This document shows, piece after piece, positions 17,834 through 27,122 of a DNA stretch of 64,000 bases. The number at the start of each line of letters is the position of its first letter. Position 1 is the stretch's first letter. The notes beneath the pieces are model-generated. The model was not told where the DNA came from, ran no database searches, and saw only the letters and a program-made list of their open reading frames with translations. Location of the stretch: assembly GCF_001427905.1 (NCBI RefSeq), contig NZ_LMEF01000030.1, forward strand, positions 62,001-126,000. Direction: 5' to 3'. Position numbers and translations under genes: made by a program. This DNA is from Flavobacterium sp. Root420 (GTDB lineage: Bacteria > Bacteroidota > Bacteroidia > Flavobacteriales > Flavobacteriaceae).

Positions 17834-18652
17834 TTAATATTGTTCACTAGAATTTGGAAAGTCACTTGACTTAACATCAGCAACATATTGACCAATTGCG
17901 GAGGTCATTTCCTGATATAGGTTTAAGTAACGACGTAAGAAACGCGGGCTGAATTCATTGTTCATTCCAAGCATGTCATGAATTACTAAAACCTGTCCGT
18001 CAACACCGCCTCCTGCGCCAATTCCGATAACCGGAATCGAAATGCTTTTAGCTACTTTCTCCGCTAAATCTGCGGGTATTTTTTCTAAAACTACAGCAAA
18101 ACAACCTACTTTTTCAAGCATTTTTGCATCTTCAATTAATTTTTCTGCTTCTTCGTCTTCTTTGGCGCGAACGCTGTAAGTTCCGAATTTATAAATAGAT
18201 TGTGGTGTTAAACCTAAGTGTCCCATTACTGGAATTCCTGCATTTAATATTTTTTTGATGGATTCTTTAATTTCTTTTCCACCTTCAAGTTTTACTGCAT
18301 GTCCACCGCTTTCTTTCATGATTCTGATTGCAGAACGTAAAGCTTCTTTTGGATCAGATTGGTAGCTTCCGAAAGGTAAATCAACTACAACCAAAGCCCT
18401 TTCAATTGCACGAACTACAGAGGAAGCGTGGTAGATCATTTGGTCTAAAGTAATTGGCAAAGTCGTTTCGTGTCCCGCCATAACGTTTGAAGCCGAATCA
18501 CCCACTAAAATCACATCGATTCCTGCAGTGTCAACAATTTTTGCCATCGTATAATCGTAAGCTGTAAGCATAGAGATTTTTTCTCCGTTACTTTTCATTT
18601 CGATTAACGATTTTGTAGTTATTCTTTTATAATCTTTTTTAGCTACTGACAT
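17834..18652 (-). CDS. panB: 3-methyl-2-oxobutanoate hydroxymethyltransferase
   Basis: A 272-residue ketopantoate hydroxymethyltransferase. It transfers a hydroxymethyl group from methylene-tetrahydrofolate to 2-oxoisovalerate, the first step of pantothenate and CoA synthesis. Visible motifs are MLTAYDYTMAKIVD, ILVGDSASNVMAGHETTLPI (with the magnesium-binding Asp), VVDLPFGSYQ, AVKLEGG, VMGHLGLTPQS, VVLEKIPADLAEKV and IPVIGIGAG. Full length for the family. Cytoplasmic. panC and panD are not in the window. Confidence 0.97.
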   Translation of the reverse strand: MSVAKKDYKRITTKSLIEMKSNGEKISMLTAYDYTMAKIVDTAGIDVILVGDSASNVMAGHETTLPITLDQMIYHASSVVRAIERALVVVDLPFGSYQSDPKEALRSAIRIMKESGGHAVKLEGGKEIKESIKKILNAGIPVMGHLGLTPQSIYKFGTYSVRAKEDEEAEKLIEDAKMLEKVGCFAVVLEKIPADLAEKVAKSISIPVIGIGAGGGVDGQVLVIHDMLGMNNEFSPRFLRRYLNLYQEMTSAIGQYVADVKSSDFPNSSEQY

Positions 18653-18712
18653 TTTGTTTTTTGTTTATTTTTTTTGATAATGTAAAAGTATTGAATAATT
18701 GTAAGTTGAGAA

Positions 18713-19909
18713 TCAGCAATAGAAGAATATTTCAATGCTGAAAAGCTTACCATCTTTAAATTCTATTTTAAATTGACTGTCTTCCACAAGGATAGAATAA
18801 TTATGGGGTGACTTTATAGAAGCCTCGATATAGGCACCATATTTTTCAATGAAAGCTTTTTCGGACACTGAATTATCTAAAATTGAATTTGGATTAATTA
18901 TGAATTTGTTATTTTCATTCATATAAACTTTGATAATTTCTGCTTGATTTTTCTTTTCATCTACAGATGCTTCTAAATCAGGATAATAATAAAACAAGTC
19001 ACTTAAATACACACCACATTCATCTCCAATGCTTTCTTTTTTAGAAGGCTGCCCAAATGTTTTCACTAAATCTTTTTGAGTTAAATAGAGCGATTTGGTT
19101 TTGATTCCTTTTAAAATAAATTCAGCTTTTTTAGTAAAGGCAACAATTTCTTCAGGTAGTTTATGCTTCGCCAAGCCTTTTGCGATAGTCGTATTTAAGT
19201 CGGTTTCAGTAATAAGTTTAGGGTCATTTAATTGTTTAACAACTTCAGAATAACGCTGATAAGCCGGAGCTAATTTAGCGTAATCACTGTTCCATGCCAA
19301 TTCTGTAATTCTTTCACTAACTGTTTTTCTGTCTGCAATAGCATTCACATCAAGTTTGTCGAATTCTTTTAACAAGGTATCAAAGTTGGGTCTTATACCA
19401 ATAAATTTTCGTAAAGTATATTTGGCGTATTCTTCCGTGAAATTACCATTTATATTTACCCAGTCTTCCTGGTTTTTTGGAAGATAATTAACAGCAACGG
19501 GATCACCGGTATAAAGAATTTCTTTAATTTTTGAGTTTTTATCAGGCAGTGCTCGTGCTTTTAAACTTGCAACCAAAACAAATAAATGATTACCTCCATA
19601 ATAGGCATCACCGCCTTCAATGATAGGATTCTCATTGTCTTTAACTTTGATGTCTTTTGCGTTTAATCTTGTTGTAACGAATTTTTCCTCAATAAAGCCT
19701 TCATTAAAATTATCAGCTTGTACTTTATACCAGCCATTTTTACTTTCGGATAATAATCGGACTTCAGCACCATATTTAAAGTAACCCAAAAAAACGGCGG
19801 AAGAACTAGCAGTTGTATATAGTCTGGTATCTGAATTTAGAAAATAGCGTTCTTGTGAATGCAATAAAACCGAACAAAATAAGGCAATTAGAAAGTATAA
19901 TTTTTTCAT
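18713..19909 (-). CDS. Exported SH3-domain protein
   Basis: I choose the ATG at 19909 (398 residues), which gives the signal peptide MKKLYFLIALFCSVLLHSQ. The frame stays open 26 codons further only because it reads through a repeat. Two bacterial SH3-like segments are seen, at about residues 20-80 (RLYTTASSSAVFLGYFKYGAEVRLL ... GWYKVQ) and 100-165 (LFVLVASLKARALPDKNSKIKEILYTGDPVAV), the usual pattern of SH3b cell-wall or ligand-binding modules. The C-terminal half is unrecognised. Probably periplasmic; possibly a peptidoglycan-associated scaffold, but this is inference. Confidence 0.78.
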   Translation of the reverse strand: MKKLYFLIALFCSVLLHSQERYFLNSDTRLYTTASSSAVFLGYFKYGAEVRLLSESKNGWYKVQADNFNEGFIEEKFVTTRLNAKDIKVKDNENPIIEGGDAYYGGNHLFVLVASLKARALPDKNSKIKEILYTGDPVAVNYLPKNQEDWVNINGNFTEEYAKYTLRKFIGIRPNFDTLLKEFDKLDVNAIADRKTVSERITELAWNSDYAKLAPAYQRYSEVVKQLNDPKLITETDLNTTIAKGLAKHKLPEEIVAFTKKAEFILKGIKTKSLYLTQKDLVKTFGQPSKKESIGDECGVYLSDLFYYYPDLEASVDEKKNQAEIIKVYMNENNKFIINPNSILDNSVSEKAFIEKYGAYIEASIKSPHNYSILVEDSQFKIEFKDGKLFSIEIFFYC

Positions 19910-19924
19910 GAAGTATTTTAGTTT

Positions 19925-19987
19925 TTGCCACAGATTAAAAGATTGAAAAGGATTCGTAATCTGCGTTACTCTTTTAATCTGTGGCAA
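19925..19987. repeat. Perfect 17-bp inverted repeat (TTGCCACAGATTAAAAG)
   Basis: The left arm 19925-19941 and right arm 19971-19987 are exact reverse complements with a 29-nt spacer. It belongs to the same type as 6959-7077 and sits between sdaA and the SH3 gene, just upstream of the latter's start codon. Confidence 0.92.
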
Positions 19988-20002
19988 TAATTATTTCGAA
20001 CT

Positions 20003-21430
20003 TTAGCAATCAGCCATATTTACCGCAATTGCCAATCCGCCTTCAGAAGTTTCTTTGTATTTAGAATTCATATCTTTAGCAGTTTGCCACATCGTATTAA
20101 TTACTTTGTCTAAAGGCACTTTTGCATTTTTAGAATCGGTTTCTAAGGCCAATTCTGCTGCATTTATCGCTTTTATGGCCCCCATTGTATTTCTTTCTAT
20201 ACACGGAATCTGAACTAAACCGCCAATTGGATCGCAAGTCAAACCAAGGTGATGTTCCATGGCAATTTCTGCCGCCATTAAAACCTGAGCGGGAGTTCCG
20301 CCCATTAATTCGCAAAGTGCTGCTGCAGCCATTGATGACGATACACCAATTTCGGCCTGACAGCCACCCATCGCTGCAGAAATGGTAGATCCTTTTTTGA
20401 AGATACTTCCAATTTCTCCGGCAACCATCAAAAATTGTTTGATTTCTTTTTCTCCGGCATTATGGTTTTCAATCACCAAATAATACATTAAAACGGCCGG
20501 AATCACACCAGCGCTCCCGTTTGTTGGAGCAGTAACTACACGGCCCAAAGAGGCATTTACTTCATTCACTGCAAGTGCAAAACAGCTAACCCATTTTAAT
20601 ATTTGGCGAAATTTAACTTCCGTTTTTCTGATTTCTTCCAGCCAGGATTGAGGATCAGAATAATTAGATAATCCAATTAAATTCTGATGCATGTCGAAAG
20701 CTCTTCTGCGAACATTTAATCCGCCGGGAAGAATGCCTCCAGTATGACAGCCAATATACATGCATTCCAGCATCGTGTTCCAGATACGCATTAATTCCGA
20801 ATGAATTTCTTCTTCAGAACGCATCGATTTTTCATTTTCATAGACAATCTCTGAGATCGATTTGTTTTCTGAAATCGTATAATTTAAAAGCTCAACGGCA
20901 TTTTGAATGGGAAACGGAAAAGCACATTTAATCTCTTCTTTTATTTTGGCATTGGTACGTTCTTCCTTAACGACAAAACCACCTCCAATAGAATAAAAAG
21001 TAGATTCATATTCAGAATCATCAGCTTTGTATGCAGTGAATTTTAGTCCGTTGGCATGAAAAGGAAGGAATTCTTTATTGAAAACAATGTCCTGAAGAAA
21101 GTAAAACGGAATCGTAATCTGGTTGCCTAAAATGATTTCATTTTTGGTTTCGATTGTTTTGATAATTCCTGCAATATTATCTACCGGAATATACTCTGGA
21201 TCTTGTCCGCTTAAACCTAACATTACGGCCAAATCAGTAGCATGACCTTTTCCTGTAAGTGAAAGTGAGCCATATAAATCGACTTTAACTCTGGTAATTT
21301 GTTCTAAAATAGATTCGTTTTTTAACTCTTCTAAAAAACGTTCAGCAGCGCGCCATGGCCCCAAAGTATGTGAGCTTGAAGGACCAACGCCAATTTTAAG
21401 CATATCAAAAACAGAGATACATTCTTCCAT
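20003..21430 (-). CDS. sdaA: L-serine ammonia-lyase, iron-sulfur type
   Basis: A 475-residue single-chain L-serine dehydratase that converts L-serine to pyruvate and ammonia using a [4Fe-4S] cluster. The beta domain is N-terminal (SVFDMLKIGVGPSSSHTLGPWRAAERF); the alpha domain is C-terminal with APTNGSAGVIPAVLMYY, GCQAEIGVSSSMAAAALCEL and GGLVQIPCIERN, and the cluster cysteines lie in these segments. Length and order fit the fused SdaA form of Bacteroidetes and Proteobacteria. Cytoplasmic; serine catabolism. A TATCTTTG at 21457-21450 is a possible -7 element, but no clear -33 partner is seen. Confidence 0.96.
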   Translation of the reverse strand: MEECISVFDMLKIGVGPSSSHTLGPWRAAERFLEELKNESILEQITRVKVDLYGSLSLTGKGHATDLAVMLGLSGQDPEYIPVDNIAGIIKTIETKNEIILGNQITIPFYFLQDIVFNKEFLPFHANGLKFTAYKADDSEYESTFYSIGGGFVVKEERTNAKIKEEIKCAFPFPIQNAVELLNYTISENKSISEIVYENEKSMRSEEEIHSELMRIWNTMLECMYIGCHTGGILPGGLNVRRRAFDMHQNLIGLSNYSDPQSWLEEIRKTEVKFRQILKWVSCFALAVNEVNASLGRVVTAPTNGSAGVIPAVLMYYLVIENHNAGEKEIKQFLMVAGEIGSIFKKGSTISAAMGGCQAEIGVSSSMAAAALCELMGGTPAQVLMAAEIAMEHHLGLTCDPIGGLVQIPCIERNTMGAIKAINAAELALETDSKNAKVPLDKVINTMWQTAKDMNSKYKETSEGGLAIAVNMADC

Positions 21431-21601
21431 TGTTCAATTTTTATTAAGACAAAGATAATTGAATAATGCAATGATGTTTTACTTTCAATTAGAAATCTTG
21501 CAGTTTTGTTAAAATAAATATTAAATATTAATAATTTGGCAAAGAAGTAAATTTAATTAGTTAATATAGGGCTTTCATAAAAAGTTCGGGATTTTTTTAG
21601 G

Positions 21602-21650
21602 TATTTTTGTATAGCTATTACTAAAAGAAACTGATCTTTTTAGTTTTTTA
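21602..21650 (+). promoter_or_regulatory. Possible promoter -7 box with leader hairpin and T-run upstream of the antiporter
   Basis: The 316-nt gap before the antiporter holds TATTTTTG (21602-21609), a -7 match. About 10 nt later comes a bulged stem ACTAAAAGA / TCTTTTTAGT (21620-21644) followed by six Ts. This looks like an early terminator or attenuator in a leader of about 130 nt. The -33 box is weak. Otherwise the gap is empty as far as I can see. Confidence 0.35.
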
Positions 21651-21746
21651 ATAATCGAAATAAACTGCAACTTTGGGTATTTGTCTGAATGCTGAAAATG
21701 TCTTTTTATGACAGTTGATATACCAAATAGGAGCTAAAACCACATT

Positions 21747-23894
21747 ATGATAGAATTTTTCAGGCATTTACTACAAGAGTTCGAACTACCACTTAATAAT
21801 CCAGTATTGATTTTTTCGTTGATACTTTTTATCATTTTATTATCCCCGATTTTACTAAAAAAAATTAATATTCCCGGAATCATTGGTTTGATTATTTCGG
21901 GTGTTATTATTGGCCCGCACGGACTTAATATTTTGGCCAAAAATTCAGCCGTAGATTTATTCTCTACCATTGGACTTCTTTACATCATGTTTATTGCTGG
22001 TCTGGAACTCGATATGAACGAGTTTAAAGCCAATAAAAATAAGAGTTTATTATTCGGGTTTTTTACATTCATTTTCCCATTAACGATTGGTTTCCCGGTT
22101 TGTTTTTATCTTTTGAATTATGATTTTAATGCCAGTTTTTTAACCGCAAGTATGTTTGCGACACACACTTTGGTGGCCTATCCAATTGTGAGTAAACTGG
22201 GAATTGCCAAAAATCAGGCCGTTGCAATTACCGTGGGAGGAACTATTTTGACAGATACCGCAGTGTTGATTATTTTGGCCGTAATTATGGGAAGCAGTCA
22301 GGGAAATCTGAATCAGGCTTTCTGGATAAAACTAACCATTTCATTAGCAATTTTCTCTGCGATCATGTTTTTGGTAATTCCAAGAGTGGCAAAATGGTTT
22401 TTTAAGAAACTGGAAAGTGAGAAACACGCCCATTATATTTTTGTTCTTTCAGTTGTTTTCTTTGCCGCATTTTTAGCCGAAGTTGCAGGGGTAGAACCTA
22501 TTATTGGTGCTTTCGTTGCCGGTTTGGCACTGAATCCTTTGATTCCGCAATCATCAGCTTTAATGAACCGAATTGAGTTTATTGGAAATTCCTTATTCAT
22601 TCCGTTTTTCTTGATTTCTGTGGGAATGTTGGTTGATATCAGCGTAATTTTAAGTGGCCCAACGGCTTTAATTGTAGCCGGGACATTGAGTGTTGTGGCT
22701 ATTTTTGGAAAATGGATTGCAGCGTTTTTTACTCAAATCGTTTTTAAATATAGCAAGACTGAAAGACAACTAATTTTTGGATTAAGCAGTGCGCATGCCG
22801 CAGCAACTTTGGCTGTAATTTTAGTGGGATATAAAGCTGAAATCCTGGATGAAAATATCTTAAACGGTACGATTATTTTAATATTGATTACCTGTATTGT
22901 AGCGTCTTTTGCTACCGAAAAAGCAGCGAAAAAAATTGCAATTTGCGAAGAGGAGATTTCGCATGAAGATGCACATAAAGATCAGATTTTAGACGAGCAT
23001 ATTTTGATTCCATTAGCAAAAACTTCTGCGACATCAAGTTTATTAGATTTTGCACTTTTGATTAAAGATAAAAAATCGTCAAACCCGATTACTTTATTGA
23101 CGATTGTTCCGAATAACGATCAGGCCGAAAAAAATATTTTAAGATATCGAAAAGCAGTTGATAAATTTGTAATTCAGGGTTCAGCCTCAGAAGTAAAAAT
23201 CAATACAATTGCCAGAATTGATCATAATCCTGCCAGTGGAATAGCCAGAACTTCCAAAGAAATCATGTCAGATATTGTAATTATCGGCTGGCCGAGAAAA
23301 ACAGGCTTCCTGGATAAAATTTTTGGAGAAAATGTAGATTCAATTATTAATAACGTTGATAAAAGTTTGTTTATCTGCCGTTTCGAAAAGACATTTATAG
23401 AAGAAAAAAGACTGGTATTTATCTGTCCGCCTTTTTCTGAAAGAGGGGCCGGATTTCAACTTTTACTTCAAAAAATTTGCCGACTGTCGCAAGAATTAAG
23501 TGTGCCGATTGTGATTTATGCCGAATATAAAACGCATCAAACCATTCAGCAAATTGCTAATATTTTAAAACTGAACGCGAAATTAGGTTTTAAAAGTATT
23601 TTGGACTGGGATAATTTTGAAGCGATTTCAGACGAAATAAGACCAACCGATTTGATTGTTTTCAATTTATCCCGAAAAGGTTCTGTTTCATACCAATCGA
23701 TCTTTGATAAACTACCTCAGAAATTCGAAAAATCATTCAGCGATAATAACCTGATTTTGGTATATCCACAAGATGACAGAAAAGCAACTTCTATGGATGC
23801 GTACGAAGATTTTACCGCAACTCCATTAACCAAAGGTCTTGAAGCGATTGAACAGATTGGTAGAGGTTTAGGGAGTATTTTGAAGAAAGGGTAA
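21747..23894 (+). CDS. Cation:proton antiporter (CPA2/KefB-like) with C-terminal cytosolic domain
   Basis: A 715-residue inner-membrane antiporter. Residues about 15-405 hold 12-13 hydrophobic segments of the Na+/H+ exchanger fold, with GLIISGVIIGPHGLNIL, MFIAGLELDMNEF, TDTAVLIILAVIMG and EVAGVEPIIGAFVAGLALNP, matching the CPA2 core. Residues about 420-700 form a soluble tail that resembles two universal-stress-protein-like alpha/beta units (ILIPLAKTSATSSLLDFALLI, RLVFICPPFSERGAGFQLLL) rather than a KefB-type RCK domain. It exchanges Na+ or K+ for protons; the ion is not determined. The next two small genes follow at about 30-nt gaps and may be co-transcribed. Confidence 0.92.
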   Translation: MIEFFRHLLQEFELPLNNPVLIFSLILFIILLSPILLKKINIPGIIGLIISGVIIGPHGLNILAKNSAVDLFSTIGLLYIMFIAGLELDMNEFKANKNKSLLFGFFTFIFPLTIGFPVCFYLLNYDFNASFLTASMFATHTLVAYPIVSKLGIAKNQAVAITVGGTILTDTAVLIILAVIMGSSQGNLNQAFWIKLTISLAIFSAIMFLVIPRVAKWFFKKLESEKHAHYIFVLSVVFFAAFLAEVAGVEPIIGAFVAGLALNPLIPQSSALMNRIEFIGNSLFIPFFLISVGMLVDISVILSGPTALIVAGTLSVVAIFGKWIAAFFTQIVFKYSKTERQLIFGLSSAHAAATLAVILVGYKAEILDENILNGTIILILITCIVASFATEKAAKKIAICEEEISHEDAHKDQILDEHILIPLAKTSATSSLLDFALLIKDKKSSNPITLLTIVPNNDQAEKNILRYRKAVDKFVIQGSASEVKINTIARIDHNPASGIARTSKEIMSDIVIIGWPRKTGFLDKIFGENVDSIINNVDKSLFICRFEKTFIEEKRLVFICPPFSERGAGFQLLLQKICRLSQELSVPIVIYAEYKTHQTIQQIANILKLNAKLGFKSILDWDNFEAISDEIRPTDLIVFNLSRKGSVSYQSIFDKLPQKFEKSFSDNNLILVYPQDDRKATSMDAYEDFTATPLTKGLEAIEQIGRGLGSILKKG

Positions 23895-23924
23895 AAAGAT
23901 TTTTGAAAGCTCCAAAAATAAATT

Positions 23925-24353
23925 ATGACAGAACATCTAGAAAGAATAATTGCAAAATATAGTTTTCCAAAAAGAGATATAAATTCTACTGTTGAAATAA
24001 TTGATGTTGAATTATATTCGAAATTGAAACTTCCGAAAGATTATGTGTTCTACCTTGAGAACTATTATGGAATCGATCAGTTTATTGGTGTTGAATTTAT
24101 AAACCTTTGGAGTTTAGAAGAAATTATTGAAACTAATAAAAATTTTAATATTGTAGAAGGATTATCACGAACGATTGGAATTGGTTCAAATGGAAGTGGA
24201 GAATTTATTGGAATTAGATTAGATGAAAACGAGAATATCAAAATAATTCTTTCGCCTTTTATTGATCTAAACACCAAGTATCATATAGAAATCGGGACTT
24301 CTTTTACTGATTTTCTTGTTCGTCTTGATAATGGTATTGATTGGTTTCCTTAA
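23925..24353 (+). CDS. SMI1/KNR4-like protein
   Basis: A 142-residue protein with the SMI1/KNR4 (SUKH) outline: an N-terminal KLKLPKDYVFYLENYYG, a central INLWSLEEIIETN, and the GIGSNGSGEFIGI turn before the final strands. Many SUKH proteins are immunity proteins against contact-dependent or polymorphic toxins, but no toxin gene is adjacent, so it is either an orphan immunity gene or a housekeeping SMI1 protein. It follows the antiporter by 30 nt. Cytoplasmic. Confidence 0.8.
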   Translation: MTEHLERIIAKYSFPKRDINSTVEIIDVELYSKLKLPKDYVFYLENYYGIDQFIGVEFINLWSLEEIIETNKNFNIVEGLSRTIGIGSNGSGEFIGIRLDENENIKIILSPFIDLNTKYHIEIGTSFTDFLVRLDNGIDWFP

Positions 24354-24381
24354 TTTTAATAAAATTTAAATCCTTTAGAAA

Positions 24382-24741
24382 ATGCAACACAAAGTAAAAT
24401 CCATCCGACCTTTTATTGGAGCTAAAGATTTTCAAATCTCCAGGAGTTTCTATAAAGATTTAGGATTTGAAGAAACCGTTTTAGATCCAAAGTTTTCTGT
24501 TTTCAAAACCGGTGAAATTGCTTTTTATCTTCAGGATTATTATGCAAAAGAATGGATCGAAAATACCATGGTTTTCTTAGAAGTGGATGATGTCGACCGC
24601 TATTACAAGGAACTTTTGGCTTTAAACCTAACGGAAAAATATGGAGTGAAATTAACTCCAACGCGGTACTTAGATTGGGGAAGTGAATGTTTTCTACATG
24701 ATCCTTCCGGTGTTTTATGGCATTTTGGAAAGTTTAAGTGA
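24382..24741 (+). CDS. VOC family (glyoxalase/bleomycin-resistance-like) protein
   Basis: A 119-residue single-domain VOC protein. It starts with the typical beta-alpha pattern (IRPFIGAKDFQISRSFYKDLGFEE), contains FLEVDDVDRYYKELL, and ends with the characteristic CFLHDPSGVLWHFG, where the acidic metal ligand is usually replaced by histidine or glutamate. Such proteins can be dioxygenases, glyoxalases or drug-binding proteins; nothing here decides. It is 28 nt downstream of the SMI1/KNR4 gene in the same direction. Confidence 0.86.
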   Translation: MQHKVKSIRPFIGAKDFQISRSFYKDLGFEETVLDPKFSVFKTGEIAFYLQDYYAKEWIENTMVFLEVDDVDRYYKELLALNLTEKYGVKLTPTRYLDWGSECFLHDPSGVLWHFGKFK

Positions 24742-24759
24742 TTTGATCTTAAAGTAAAA

Positions 24760-25866
24760 TCATTTAATCTGCTGTATTTTGATTCTTAATTGCATAAATG
24801 GTTTCTCTATTATTTTATTAAGAATATAAGCAATAATAAGGCATGATATAATGCAAATTACCAATGTAATAGTACTGTTGATATCTACATTAAAAGTCAG
24901 CAGAAATTGTTGTGTAAGGTGAATTATTCCTTTATGAATTAAATAAATTCCATACGATAGTGTAGCGATAAATGTGGTTGTTTTTGAATTCCATTTATAT
25001 AAGAAACTTGTTGGGCATATTGCACCTAAAATCATAAATCCATATCCTAAATCTACTAAAGGAAATCCTAAAACAGAGGCATAAAAAGATCTTTCTTCAT
25101 AACATAAAAAATAGGCCGCTGTCAATAAAAGGAGACTAACGATTAGAAATTCATTTCCGAATCTAGAAATCTTGTTCCATAAATTAGGCGAAAATTGATA
25201 TATAGCGGCAATAGATACGCCTATTAGCAATCCATCCAAACGGTTGTATGTTGGGTAGTATATAAATTTGAACCAAAATAACCATGCATTGTCTTTGCCG
25301 CTGTTTGGAAAATATAAAATTTCCCAACTATACAGTCGAATTATAAAACCGAAAATAAACAATACAACTAAAATCCAATAGGATTTATTAAAAAGATTAG
25401 TTGATTGCAGAAAAAGCAGCACAAGAGGTAAAAGCAAATAAAAATGTTCTTCAACGCAAAGTGACCAAGCATGTGAAAATGTTCCATAATCCTGAATATT
25501 TAACCCAAAATTTTGAGTGAAAGTTAGTAGTTTCCATAAGGGAGGAAGTGCTTCTTTTTCTCTAAATATAGGAATAAGAAAATATAGTGCGGTAACGAAC
25601 CAAAATAGGGGTAAAATCCTGAAAAAACGTTTTAAGAAGAAATCTTTAAAAGAGATTTTTATTCCGTTTTTAATATTAAAAAAGAGTTGCGAAGAAATTA
25701 AAAATCCGCTTAAAACAAAAAACAAATCTACTCCGGTCCAGCCAAATTTAGCAATACTAGCTAACCATTCCGGATGTGCAAAAATGGGGATTTCATAGTG
25801 ATATAAGAAAACGAAACATATTGCAAAAGCTCTTAAGTGATCTAGTCCGTATAATTTTTTCTGCAC
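24760..25866 (-). CDS. Membrane acyltransferase (acyltransferase 3/OafA family)
   Basis: A 368-residue inner-membrane protein with about ten hydrophobic segments. The N-terminal LDHLRAFAICFVFLYHY holds the conserved R-x10-H active-site motif. GWTGVDLFFVLSGFLIS and SHAWSLCVEEHFYLLLPL are the other hallmarks of acyltransferase family 3. It O-acetylates (or otherwise acylates) a surface polysaccharide, lipid or peptidoglycan; the acceptor is unknown. There are no glycosyltransferase neighbours, so it is not part of a visible polysaccharide locus. Confidence 0.92.
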   Translation of the reverse strand: MQKKLYGLDHLRAFAICFVFLYHYEIPIFAHPEWLASIAKFGWTGVDLFFVLSGFLISSQLFFNIKNGIKISFKDFFLKRFFRILPLFWFVTALYFLIPIFREKEALPPLWKLLTFTQNFGLNIQDYGTFSHAWSLCVEEHFYLLLPLVLLFLQSTNLFNKSYWILVVLFIFGFIIRLYSWEILYFPNSGKDNAWLFWFKFIYYPTYNRLDGLLIGVSIAAIYQFSPNLWNKISRFGNEFLIVSLLLLTAAYFLCYEERSFYASVLGFPLVDLGYGFMILGAICPTSFLYKWNSKTTTFIATLSYGIYLIHKGIIHLTQQFLLTFNVDINSTITLVICIISCLIIAYILNKIIEKPFMQLRIKIQQIK

Positions 25867-25978
25867 TTCTGTATCTGTATATTCTGTTTCTAAAAGCTCA
25901 AAGATAATAGAATCACGAAGCTTTAATTTTTGAAAATATAACTTTTATTAACAAAATAAAAAGTAGTAAATCTAAAAA

Positions 25979-26659
25979 CTATAAATACAAATCAGCCAAA
26001 TTAATTGTATTGCTTTTCCGCTGATACCAATCGTTATAAACTAATTCCAGTTTGTCAACTGTAAATTCCCCAAAATCAAAACCCCGAAATTTTTCTACAA
26101 CTTCTATTAGTTTCTCCGGATTTTCTAGTTTTTCCTGAAATCTCATAACGGTTGAATGTGCAGTTGCAATAGCATAACGGCTGTCGATACTTTGTTCTAA
26201 ATCTGATTTTTTAAAATTCTCACGCAATTTCTCCCGTAAATTATTCAAAGATTCATCAGTTGGAAAACCCTGAATCATTATTGCAGAAGGCGAGGCGGTA
26301 ATGCCTTTAAAATCGATCTTGATTTTATCTACGTCAATTAAACTTTTTTGAATGATTTCGACATACTCTTCAATTCTGATTTTATCCAAAGTAAAACCTT
26401 CATAACACGAAATAATCGACATTCCTGTAATATGAATGTCTGAATTTGGGTAATAATATTGATTGGAATCAACTTCTTTTAATTCTTCTAAAAACAACTG
26501 TATTTTAGCTTTTATTTCATCGCCTGGCCGAATCAATAAAGTAATTCCAAATCGGGTATCAGCTGTGTCATTAATTTGGTTATCAATGATATAATTTCCT
26601 TCTAAAATAGCTTTCGAAGATTTTTGATAAAGTTGGTCGTAATGTTCTTGTAAATTCAT
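25979..26659 (-). CDS. 2H phosphoesterase-like protein (2'-5' RNA ligase superfamily)
   Basis: A 226-residue protein. It has two H-x-T motifs in the right spacing for the 2H fold: H76-I-T78 in SDIHITGMS and H168-S-T170 in ATAHSTVMRF, each within a predicted strand. 2H enzymes cleave or ligate 2'-5' or cyclic phosphodiester bonds in RNA or nucleotides. Databases may label such Flavobacterium proteins as mutarotase, which I see no support for. It is 6 nt downstream of a DUF1801 gene, so the two are probably co-transcribed. The substrate is unknown. Confidence 0.75.
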   Translation of the reverse strand: MNLQEHYDQLYQKSSKAILEGNYIIDNQINDTADTRFGITLLIRPGDEIKAKIQLFLEELKEVDSNQYYYPNSDIHITGMSIISCYEGFTLDKIRIEEYVEIIQKSLIDVDKIKIDFKGITASPSAIMIQGFPTDESLNNLREKLRENFKKSDLEQSIDSRYAIATAHSTVMRFQEKLENPEKLIEVVEKFRGFDFGEFTVDKLELVYNDWYQRKSNTINLADLYL

Positions 26660-26665
26660 TTAAAC

Positions 26666-27034
26666 TTATTTCTTTTTTGCTTTTTCCAGATTTTCTTTAA
26701 CTCTGAATTTGACAATTTTGGTAATCAGATCATACGGCATCGGTTTATTAAAAGGAAATTGCACCGAACCTTTTCCGGATTTATATTGTGAAAGTTCTTC
26801 CTGAAAAGCTTCATGACCACTTGGTAAAGCATACAAACCAATATGATTTTTAAAAGCAGCAAAGTACACTACAATTCCGTTTTGCTCAAAAGCCGGCATG
26901 GAATAACTGATTTTCTCCTTAGCATCAGGAGCTGCTTTCTGAATCGCTATCCTAATTTTCTCCAGAATTTCCTGAACATCATTGGGAAAAGCGCCAATAT
27001 ATTCGTCAATATTTGCAGGTTTTTTTGTTTCCAT
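26666..27034 (-). CDS. DUF1801 (YdhG-like) protein, paralogue 1
   Basis: A 122-residue protein of the DUF1801/YdhG iron-chaperone-like fold. It shows the typical EKIRIAIQKAAPDAKEKISYSMPAF, VYFAAFKNHIGLYALPSG and GKGSVQFPFNKPMPYDLI. It starts an apparent operon with the 2H phosphoesterase gene. Two more DUF1801 proteins lie within 15 kb. The biochemical role is not established. Confidence 0.88.
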   Translation of the reverse strand: METKKPANIDEYIGAFPNDVQEILEKIRIAIQKAAPDAKEKISYSMPAFEQNGIVVYFAAFKNHIGLYALPSGHEAFQEELSQYKSGKGSVQFPFNKPMPYDLITKIVKFRVKENLEKAKKK

Positions 27035-27048
27035 ATCAATTTTTTTTT

Positions 27049-27119
27049 AGTTTCAAGTTTAAGGTTTCAGGTTGTCGCAACGAACTTGAAACTAAAAAAA
27101 CTTAAAACCTGAAACTTTC
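27049..27119. repeat. Period-7 inverted repeat (TTTCAAG/TTTCAGG words)
   Basis: AGTTTCAAGTTTAAGGTTTCAGG (left, from 27049) faces CGAACTTGAAAC and AAACCTGAAAC (right, to 27119). It fills the gap between the SRPBCC gene end and the DUF1801 start. Same word family as 8726-8802. Confidence 0.8.
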
Positions 27120-27122
27120 TTT

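Noticed and set aside
23925..24353. Toxin-immunity locus
   Set aside because: Only the SUKH-like protein is present; no toxin, Rhs or secretion gene is within reach, so a system cannot be claimed.
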